Assembly (NCBI GenBank): GCA_907165275.2
Contig: OU015655.1
Location: 12,660,501-12,724,500, forward strand
From: Zygaena filipendulae
Lineage: Eukaryota; Arthropoda; Insecta; Lepidoptera; Zygaenidae
DNA length: 64,000 nucleotides
Reading direction: 5' to 3'
A program made the position numbers and the translations under genes. This document shows, one piece after another, positions 45,531-56,400 of this stretch; within the stretch, counting starts at the first letter, position 1, and every line of letters begins with the position of its first letter. The notes below the pieces were generated by a model. It saw only the letters and a program-made list of their open reading frames with translations. It did no database searches and was not told where the DNA came from.

Positions 45531-46289
45531 ATATATTTGACCTCATAATTATTACATAGTAGGTACTTTACATAGTAATATATTTAGGTTAAGTGGCAGT
45601 GGGCTGGGGACATATTAGTACTCGATGAGTTGACGGTCGAGCCGAATAACTCGAGTGACAGCCACATAATATACCTAGGTATCTGCAGAAACGTTGTAGA
45701 CAGACCTCACATCATGCTCTGGTAAAGGGTATCGCAGAAGCGGTTGTCATGGAGGTTTTATAGGGACACCTTGGTCCAACAGTGTATGTTGAACATTCAA
45801 ATCAATATTAGATACCCCAGATTTGAATCATTTTAACTGAATATAGGTAAGTATTTTTCTGCGGAACGGTCTTTAGAGGAGAACCTTCATCGAGAATCTT
45901 CGAATCTGTATTGACTAATGATCAAAAACACGACGACGGCCAGCAATGTTACTACATTAATGAAAGCCTTTCTTGTTAATTATTACGCCGACAATAACAT
46001 CAATGAAAAGTGGTTTTGCGTATGTATGTGTATCCGTAAAATTATAGTATAAAAACCGTTAGTTTGTGAATAATGATAATACCTATTGTACAATGCTAAG
46101 GACAGAATATGCGTTTTGGTGAGTGCTCGCGCTTGAGAAATCGGTTCCAAATTGGTACCATTTGACTCTTTTGTGGTCAAGTTCAAACTTGATCTAACTT
46201 AGCATGTCGGGGTGCTCGCAAATACCTGGGTATATCCAATTACCAACCGACGGGTTTTACAATTTCACGGTGAGAGCGGACTTCATTAC

Positions 46290-46455
46290 ATTGTATAAAA
46301 CTAAGATGTCCCTATGTCTGCTTAGATCTTTAAAACTACGCAACGGATTTTAATGCGGTTTTTTAATTGATAGAGTGATTCAAGAGGAAGGTTTATACGT
46401 ATAATTTATGCTGGAATTCCCGCGGGAACTCCGAAATTACCGTAAGGGGCAGCTA
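46290..46455 (+). mobile_element. Helitron-like fragment
   Basis: Contains AACTACGCAACGGATTTTAA, GATTCAAGAGGAAGGTTTAT, TTCCCGCGGGAACTCCGAAA and GGGGCAGCTA. Confidence 0.5.
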
Positions 46456-46582
46456 TAGTTTATATAAAATCCAACTGTTCAAACTACATTTCAATATAAT
46501 CTTCCATCAGACCCTCAACGCTTATATTTCTTACCACCGATAGATATTTTATATTGTAGGTACCTTTAATTATGTCATACAC

Positions 46583-46880
46583 TAGCTGTGCCCCAAGGTT
46601 TCACCCGCGTGAGTTTCGGAATTCCCGCAGAAACTCCAAAGTAGCCTAAATTACTCCTTATAACATCAGCTAATTAGCAGTGAAAGTCCCGTCATAATTG
46701 GTCCAACCCTTTCGGAGATTCACCCGCGTGAGTTTCGGAATTCCCGCAGAAACACGCAGTTCTTTCATATTCTTCTTCTTCTTATAATAACAAACACAAC
46801 AAAAACAGAATTAGCGAAATTGGGTCAACCGTTCTGCGTTCACGCGTGATGCTGTGACCAAGGGAAATAGGGGTTCATTT
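46583..46880 (-). mobile_element. Helitron-like element, second sequence family, inverted
   Basis: Counterpart of 16,238-16,524. Read on +, it starts ACTAGCTGTGCCCCAAGG, has two TTCGGAATTCCCGCAGAAAC blocks and ends GACCAAGGGAAATAGGGGTT. Confidence 0.6.
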
Positions 46881-46882
46881 TT

Positions 46883-47233
46883 ATACAACGTGTTAATGAA
46901 TTAACTGAAAACCTGATACACCACATTTAAAAAAATAATCAATAATATGATTAAAATATATTTTATGTAAAAAAAAATATACTTTATAATTTATTCAACA
47001 TAATTTTGGAGGTGACCTATCTACGAAATTCAAAGCGCTACGCCCGCACCTACCTGTTCTCGTTTTTTTGCTGCAGGCGGCGTACGCGCCATATATTGTA
47101 TTATAAATAATTTAGTCATGGGCACATAAAAGTAAAAATACATAACCTATATTAAAACATAGTGCGATCGATTCGCTAGTTGATTCTGACCAAACTACTT
47201 TCAAGTTTTCAGTTAATTCATTAACACGATGTA
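46883..47233 (-). mobile_element. MITE family D (copy D3)
   Basis: Starts ATACAACGTGTTAATGAATT and ends AATTCATTAACACGATGTA; same orientation as D2. It lies 80 bp upstream of the first recognised ODF2 exon. Confidence 0.8.
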
Positions 47234-47313
47234 ATGAGATTGTATAGTTCCCAATAAAATTAGGTTCTGTCACTGCTCAATGCTCATATTGTATTTTTAT
47301 TATGTTCTAAAAG

Positions 47314-47409
47314 CAAAAACAAGTCGGCGATATGGAAGGGGAGGTTAAACAGATGCAACTCCAATTAGCGGCTATGAAGAAAAGCAGATTAAAACATTCT
47401 AAAGAAACG
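47314..47409 (+). CDS. ODF2: ODF2-like gene, first exon recognised in the window
   Basis: Acceptor TTCTAAAAG, then QKQVGDMEGEVKQMQLQ, 32 codons, donor ACG/GTGAGA. An alternative acceptor 17 bases further on is not in phase 0. It is open at the 5' side, so it is an internal exon and the true start lies upstream. Confidence 0.65.
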
Positions 47410-50400
47410 GTGAGATTGTCATTGATTTTTCTCCCATTGAGATTTCGATTTTATTTACTGCGTTAGACGTTTAAAACAAAGAATAGATATTATATAAAGA
47501 AGCGACACTCTCCGCCTCTCATCAATTCCATGCCCCGCGAAAGTTTCTTGGAAATTCCGTGGAAAGTTTGACAGAATTATGTAGAATCTACATGTAACAA
47601 TTATTCACTGACTGTTAACGGTTACTGTCAGCTCGCTGTCAACCTTACGATAAACCTCAGAACAATAACTAGTTATTCTTCTGAGCGATAAACACTCACG
47701 CACACACACAACCCATGTACACTGTACAATATACATGTGTACATTGTACAAGCCGGTCGTCTTTACTTGTAGGAAAGTATTAACTTGAATCAGTTCGTTT
47801 GTAAGGAGTGTCACCGAGGTGGTTTTTAAATGAGGACGATGATTGCGAGCAATGGTTATTCCTTTGCCCTTGTATTGGTTTTTCAGCTTAGTTATTGCAC
47901 ACAGTGTTTGTTCTGGAGGTCTCCCACGATCCACTCTAGATCTTCAGTACGATAATGTAGTCCCTATAGTTTAGTTGGATACGACCATACTGATGAACGG
48001 AGGCGAAGCATTTGCGACTAACACCGAATTTAGATTGTCGGACCCGGAATGAGACCATAGTGAACCGTAGTAGCATTTCGGTTGGTTGGATTAAAACATA
48101 GGATAGGTAGGTACACCTTTTTTTCCTAGGGAATTTCAATATGAACGCGTCCGAAGGGCTTTGATCAACTACACTAAGCTAGGGCATAATTTACTTATTC
48201 AGGTTACGGAGGAATCGAAGGATGAAGCGTTCGAGCGTTGCGTCTCTATCAGACAAGACAAGGAAAATACATATGAAGAGGTCAGTGATTCTTATTAACA
48301 ATTAATATCAAGCTGGTTTCTGTTATTATTAAAAATGGCTTAATCATGAAAACGATAAAAAATAATGAGCTTTTGGTGAGGTTATTACTTACTGGCGGTT
48401 ATTTTTTTTGTGTCTACAGAGAATTGCTAAAAGTAGGTAGGTATAGTTATAGGTACCTACTTTTATCCAAAGCCGCGCTAACTAGCGCCTTAGCGCGGCT
48501 TTGGATAGGAAACGGCCTCAGTGGTTTATTAAGTGGACACAGATAAGCAATAACATGTTAACCCACAAAATTAGGTTATTGATTCAGAACGATTTATTGA
48601 GAGTTAGGGAACGTTTTTTAATTATGTGTTTACCTTATTACATTGCTTAAATATGTAACTAAATATTGAACATAAAAACATTGACACAAAATGGCGCTCC
48701 TACTTTTAAAACACGATTTACTCAAAATTTCTCCAGTGTGGGTTAACACACTATTGCTTATCTATGTCCAAGTGTGAGATAGAATTGGGTAATATTTTTT
48801 GAGCTGATTCCTTCTGATTTCGCCAAGAACTCTTCAAATGTCCTACAATTAGTCTTCTTTAATCACTTTACACTGAAATTTTAAATTTGGTGCAGGCTAC
48901 AGTAATATATTTTCTAAATAAAAGCGAAATAAGGTCACTGCTAAACACGAAACCTCAAAACTTAGTTCACTTATGTTAGAAATGATACTCGATTAATACA
49001 TTAAGCAACTGTTTTATTTACTGTATCACAAAGTAAATGCGCGCGTGCGTGCCCTCGCGCCAATTCCACAAACGATAATGCCGATCTCACTCACCGTTGA
49101 CGGCTTCCACCCCAAATACGCGTCACATGACGTTTTATGTCACCTGTCAAGAGGGATGTGATGTGGCCATCACTCCTCTAGACTTTATACAAAATATGAA
49201 TCGCTAACAGACGGCCATTCTGTTAATGGAATGTCCCCATTCCTAAAAAAAATGTCTCTCGGCCATTCTACAGTAAAGTATGACCCCATACAAAGAATTA
49301 AATTTATAACTAAACAATCAAATACCTTAATTTCTTTTAAACAACATCTCCAATAAGTAGTAATTTTATGAAGAACATTATTAGGAACATTGTAATGGTA
49401 ACAAAATTACACAAATTTATCCGTTGACTAAGACAATATCTAAATGTCAACATTATTAATTAAGTACATTAAATAGCCTTAAAGTATGTGTTAATACAAG
49501 ATTTTATATTTTTTTGACTTAATTCATGATTTGAAGAAAAGAAAACAAAATATCTATCTAAAAAGAAAATAGAATATTTGCAAGTAAATATTTCTGGAAG
49601 CAAAATTAAAATTATCAATATAATAAATTTTCATTTTAAATAAAGTAATATTAATAACGGTACAAAAGTACAAATCAATTTGAAAATAAACATAATCCAA
49701 AACGAAATCTATACAAAATAAACATCAGAATAATACTTAACTGAAACATATTTTGTTGTTACATTCATAAACAATTTATTGATTTAAACTGTTCTAAGAT
49801 CATCAAAGTAAGCATTTGTAGATTCTTCCATCATGTGAATACATCAGACTCGCCTCTTCACAAATTTGTTTGCCTGCAGAGGGACACAATCGGATTTAAT
49901 TCAATATTACACAACACCACCGAGCCTCTCGTTTGCCCACCGAGGGACACGGTCTAACTCTCTAAGCCCAATCTGGCACCATCAAATTGTAGCCTACCGT
50001 TTGCCCACCGAGGGACACGGTCTGACTCTTTCAGCACAATCTTACACCACCGAGTTGTAGCCTGCCGTTTGCCCACCGAGGGACACGGTCTGACTCTTTC
50101 GGCACATTCTTGCACCACCAAGTTGTAGCCTGCCGTTTGCCCACCGAGGGACACGGTCTGACTCTTTCAGCACAATCTTGCACCACCAAGATGTAGCCTG
50201 CCGTTTGCCCACCGAGGGACCCGGTCTGACTCTTTCAGCACAATCTTGCACCACCAAGTCGTAACCTGCCGTTTGCCCACTCCAACGTCCTGTCATCACG
50301 ATAGGTAGCGCGCTCGCTCCAATGCTGATCGATGGACGCACGCTCGCTCCGGGGTTTATTATTTCACATTCAGGCAGCACGCTCACTGCGGTGTCAGCAG

Positions 50401-53400
50401 GTAGCCATCGGCAGCACGCTCGCTCCATGGTCTGACCATAAACAACAAGAAAAATTCCAAAGCAATACCAGTTAGCTAAAGACTTAGGTATAATATTTGA
50501 CGAAAAACTTACATTTAGATACCATAATGATCATGTAATTAATAGAAGCCTCAGTCTGTTGGGCTTCATCTCCAGATCCACCAAAGGTTTTAAAAAAAGA
50601 CCCGCTAGCATCATTTATCTCTACTGCACCCTCGTCAGAAGTACTCTCGAATACAACTCGGTTGTATGGTCTCCTTACTACACGGTGCACATTGACCGAA
50701 TTGAAAGAGTTCAAAAACGCTGTCTAAAGTTAATTACTTTCAGGTATAAAAATTCCACAAGATCGCTTCAGACGTACGGGGACAGGTTGAACAGATTCGG
50801 TATGATCTCTTTAGAAACCCGTCGCAAGGGTAGAGACCAGATCCTGCTACATAAAATAATACACCACCAGATCGGTAGCCCTTACATCCTATCACTTTTA
50901 AATTTCAACACCAATTATCGCTCTCGACGTCCCAATACCTTCTCACTTCGGATATTCACTAACAACACATCTTTTTACAATCCAGTTGTACGGATGTGTC
51001 GCCAATATAATGAGCTCGTCGCTAAAGGTGCAGATGTGGACGTTTTAATTGTAATTTTAGGGTATACTTAAAAAATATCAACGACTACCTCCGTCGCACT
51101 TGCTAATTGTGGTTCTATTTTTCTGAGATCCATAAATATCAAAATAAATTTAAATATTACTTTGTACTTCGCTCGATATTTTTAGTCTTTCTAGGTATGC
51201 ATATCTCTGGTTTGTGGTCGGAACATATAATAATACACTACAATAAGTAAAAATCGTAATGACTACAATCTGTTTTGTGTACTTAAACAAATAAATAAAT
51301 AAATAAACCAGTTCATTGGCTCGTTGCCTCAATTTACGCTATCAGTAAATTAAATAACTTAAATAGTTCTACTTGTGAAAAGTACCTACTTCAAGAATCT
51401 GTTCACAACAAACTCTTCAATTTTATTACTGTTACTACTGCTCCAACAATCTTTATGAAATTTAGTATGCCGGGGGTTTCGGGGGCGATTAATCAATCTA
51501 GCTAGGTTTCATTTTTGAAAGCGTCGCTTCATCCGTGTTTTCAGGCAATGAAATATGAGTGTTTGTTTTCTACTTAAAAACAGATGGCGCTATACACAAC
51601 GAGCGAAGCTCGGTGACCCAGATATTAAGGGATTATTATTGCAATTCAATAACTCGACAGAGTTGTTAAATTCTGACCGCAAACCTTTTACCACAGAATA
51701 GATAGAAGAGGCAACAACTCAGTTTAGGATGAAAACTAGTATCGCCGGGTGACTCCCGTGCACAAGACCATAGTGCACAAATACATTTACTGGCATAATG
51801 AATGTAGGTAGAACGCCGCCGTTCGGTCACTTTTCTACCCAGTCACTGTTTCAAAATTTCAGTTTTGGAAATATTGTGGGAAATACATTCGAGGTGCCAG
51901 CAAGGGGAGTTTCGGGAAAGTTAGAGTAATTGCTTCGTTGCGACCGTAATGCGCCTACACCGCCTACATGGTCGCTAGTTATCATACTATTTTCTCTGTG
52001 TCTTATGAGACTGAATAATGAAGACGTATTTTCTTTTTACTAAAATTCACCATTACGAAGAAAATAGGTCCAAAGTTACCCGTTTGCTTAAGTCTACTTT
52101 TCTACGCTTCTTTGTAAGTACTATTAGTTTCTACTAATGTTACATAACATGACTATGTTCGCGTTCTGCTAAGCGGAATGCGTTTTAGCCGTAAAACAGC
52201 TATACAATAGTACATTGTTATCCAAGGGGTGAAAGTAACTCATTTAGTGCCGAGACGGGGTTTGGCGCCCGAGCGTAGCGAGGGCGCCAATAGTTCGAGG
52301 CACTAAATAAGTTACTTTCTCCTGAGGGTAACACTGTGCTTTTCATTACGAATGCAAGGAAAGTCAAAATAAAAATAGGAATTAGCTAAAGAAAAAATGA
52401 GTGAAGATCGGATAGTCGCTTGACACTTTCCCACCTATTTCTTTTTCTTTGGCCGGCTAGCTATTCAGCCAGTATTTTTTATTTACATTGTGGCGACCTA
52501 AAAAAAATATTTTCTTTAATTATTAAGTATTATTTAAAGAAAATAAAAAAATATAAATAGGAATTAGCTTAAGAAAAAGTGAATGAATTTTATTTTAATT
52601 AATACCTACTTAAACTTTACGTTATTTCAATTTTACATCGCGCTGGCTGTATAGAAAGTTGAAACATGGTTCAATAGAAATGTGAAAATAGACCTAGTTT
52701 TTTTTTAATAATTTGACAGTTGTCAGTTGAAAGCGATTCTCCCTAGGGCTGAAAAGGGCTACTTTCAACCCGCTTCTCAGGCAACTTCAGACCTACTTTC
52801 CGAGCATGAGTAATGAAAAATATCTTTGATAGTCAAGATAGATCTAACGATACTACGATTTTCGATTTTCTACGAAATCCAGTGACATGATTTATCCAAA
52901 GAGGCATCGTAGATTATGTAGTCGTTCATGTCTATAAATTTTTCACTAAGGGAGGCCCTTACAAGATACAGGGTGCTCAACAGGGCAACTACGTTATTTT
53001 GCTAGTAAATCGTAAACACACAAGGTATCATACTGATGCAATTAAGCCCTGATAAACTCTTATATTCTATATTTGGTATTATCTATTACATTATTACAAG
53101 GCTTTGTCTCATTCAGTTTATTTAACATATCTTAATGTCACTTACTGGTGTGATGTGTATCTATCTATCTTGGATAATTAACACTTTGCGAAGATAAGTT
53201 TTACTAGGGTAAGCTCAAAGTCCTTCGAATTTATTTTAGTATTGTTTACTGTCTTAAATAGTTTCTCTAAAACATTATCCCTAATATCTATGCCATGATA
53301 TTCTATAAAGTTGTGGAATATGGTCGAAGATTGCTAAAGCCGATAACTTATTTTGTCATATTTCAAGGATAGGTACCTAGTTTACTAAATATTGGTTAGG

Positions 53401-56400
53401 ACTCTCTTCGTTCTGTTTGTAATTTATTGAACACCATACTAATACCATACCATTCTTCATGATAAACAAATATTCTTCACCTTAGCGCAATACTCTAACA
53501 GAGCTGTAGTCGAAGAAGAATAGCATGGATATTAAAAGGGTGATTATTAGACAGGGGGTCTACTTGGTCCTCCACAATATTCATATTATGGGTAATTGAA
53601 GTATACGATATATATTATCAATTTACTGTTAGTTCTTGTCACTATGAGAATATACTTGGATTTATTCTGGAAATTACTGTTATAATGATTGACAAATTAA
53701 TTGTTTATAAGAGTGTGCCTTCCATTGCCGACTCGGCAAAGTGATACTAACATGATATCTTTTGCATCAACACAACATTCTAATACCTTTATCACATTGA
53801 GTGAAAACGGAACACTGGGCGATTTTTAAAAAAAAAAACTGAGAGAGTTCAGACTACTCTATTAGGGAATCCACTATTATGTAGGTCCTTTTTGGTTTAA
53901 GTAATCCTCGTTGTGAATCTAAGTGGTGTACTGAAGTTATACTATATCATTATTAATATTATTACTATTTAATCCTTTATTGCACATAAAATGACAATAT
54001 TTTCTTCTTTTTCTTCAATTCTGGCGAAACGCCAACGATAATACTACACTGATCCCTACTCAAACATGGTTACGGTTAATTATCTACAAAACCACCAGCT
54101 CGGAGTACAAAATAGATGAGTTCAAAATACATAGGTGACTGAAATAACGAAGATTAACTCGACACGCGTTTTTCGGTACCTACCTGCGGCTTTCAATAAT
54201 CTATACTAGTACATGTACGATTATTGTAAGTTTACATTCTAAACCTCGATATTGACGTTTGGTCAATGCATTAAAACAACGAATGGATATATCATAACCT
54301 TTATTGAATGTTAGTCAATCAACGACTACATTGGTGATGACGCCCTATTCAGATCATATGAATTATAAAGGTTAAGAAACCCTGGTAGTATCTCTATTTT
54401 ATACTTTATTTTAGAGATTTTTTTTTTTTTTTCACGGGACTTATTTAGTCTTCTATGTCGTGTTTTAGTGTACTTATTCAATTTTAAACTATACCTTTCT
54501 TTAGTATTAGGTATTGTATTATTTCTCTGATTTACTAAACCATCGATTCAGTAATCACTATAAAATTACTTTCCTGCGTTATTAATTTTCTGTTTTACCT
54601 ACATTTTTGCAGTTAAATAATATTGAAGTGTCTGTTTGTAATCTATCGACACTAATTAGAATCTAATTATTATCTAGATTAGAATCTGCGTGTCCGTACA
54701 TGCTAATCTTCGAAACTAATGAACGGATTAACATGCGGTTTTCGCAGGTAAATCAAGCTTAGCTTGAAGCAACATAAAGGCAACACAATAAAAGAGTAGA
54801 ATCTACGTGTTCGTTCACGCTAACCTTCGAAACTAATGAACGGCTTACCATGCGGTCTTCACGGGTAAATCAAGCTCAGCTTGAAGCAACATAAAGGCAA
54901 CACAATAAAAGAGTAGAATCTGCGTGTCCGTTCACGCTAACCTTCGAAACTAATGAACGGATTACCACGCGGTTTCCGCAGGTAAATCAAGCTTAGCTTG
55001 AAGTAACATAAGGGATTTAATCCATTTAAATGGGCGTCAAGAAAAGGAATCTTTTTACAAAACGAGTTTCGCACAAGTGAAACCGGACACAGTTAGTGTC
55101 AAACAGCTTTCTACCAGATGCATGATGTATTATGGTCATTACGTTTTAATAGAAGATGATTTTTAAATCTTTGTGCTCCGAATAATCTTTGAGGCAGGTA
55201 CACCGAAGCAAGTTCAAACATTTGTTACAGGTGGATAGCTGATGTTATAAGGTAACTTTATGTTACAATTGGCCCACGATAACCAACACAATTAAGTTAT
55301 TGATACAAGACGCTTTATCAAGAGTTATAGAATGTTTTTCAATTATGTGTTTACCTTATTACATTGTTCAAATACCATCAAAATATTAAACACAAAAGAA
55401 TTGCTACAAAAAAAATGCTACAATTTTAAGATACAATTTACTCAAACTTTCGCCAGTTTAGGTAACGCACCATTGCTTATCTATGGCCTATACTTATTGT
55501 AACTGTTATAATATTTTGTATTCTAATGTAATTATTTTTATAAATTTCAAACTGTATATTCTGATTTGTATTTTCATTATGGTTTTGACGGACTTCTATT
55601 CTAGATTTAGAACCATACACATCAAAACTGTCGTCCCTAAATAAATATATTTTGTAGGGTTTTCCTCAAATTAACGTGGGTGAAACCGCGGAGTATCTCA
55701 AAGCTTTGATGATTTTCTTTTGAATTTACCTAGTTTTGCTTGCTAGTCTCATTTTTTTTACTGCTATTTTTGAAAGTCTTGCTACATCTCCTAGGGATAA
55801 AACTCAAGCCCCTACTACGGTGTTACAACCCTAGTCACTAAGCGATATTTGCTACTGATTGACTCTTTACTAAGCTGTTTAGGTAGCTGCACGTTTTCAA
55901 AATTTGGCTAGTTTTGAAGTTGAAAGAATTACCAAATTTCTTTTTCTAATTAAGGTTAACCACAGCTAAAGTTAGATCTCGACTTCAGATAGAAGCAATC
56001 CCCTCATACAAGAAACTTAGGAAAGGCACTGTAATAAATTATGAGTGAATACTTCGGTCACAAAATTGATGTTCTATTTTTTTTTTTTATTTGAAGGTAG
56101 TCACTAATATTAGTCTTTTATCATAAGAAAAATCATAAGAGATTATTTCTAAAGCACAGGTAGGTACAATATTATTACCCACTAGACTGTAAGATTAGAT
56201 AATTCTTTAATCAAAATAACATTACTGCATCCACAGATTTATACTAAATGATTCAATGAAGCTTTGTCTGTTTGCATGATTATTAGATACTTCATTCAAA
56301 TAGTAGGTAGGCATGCTAACTAACTTGATATCAGAGCTGGGAACTATTAACTTGCATAGGAGATCCTATGAGACAAAAGAAAAACTATGCAACTCAGCTA

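Noticed and set aside
48464..48507. microRNA precursor
   Set aside because: The paired stem is 18 bp with an 8-base loop, too short for a Drosha/Dicer substrate.
50042..50428. 128-codon minus-strand frame with repeated GQTAGY-type segments
   Set aside because: It is the translation of a 68-bp DNA repeat whose length shifts the frame at each unit, so the peptide is not periodic as a coding repeat would be.
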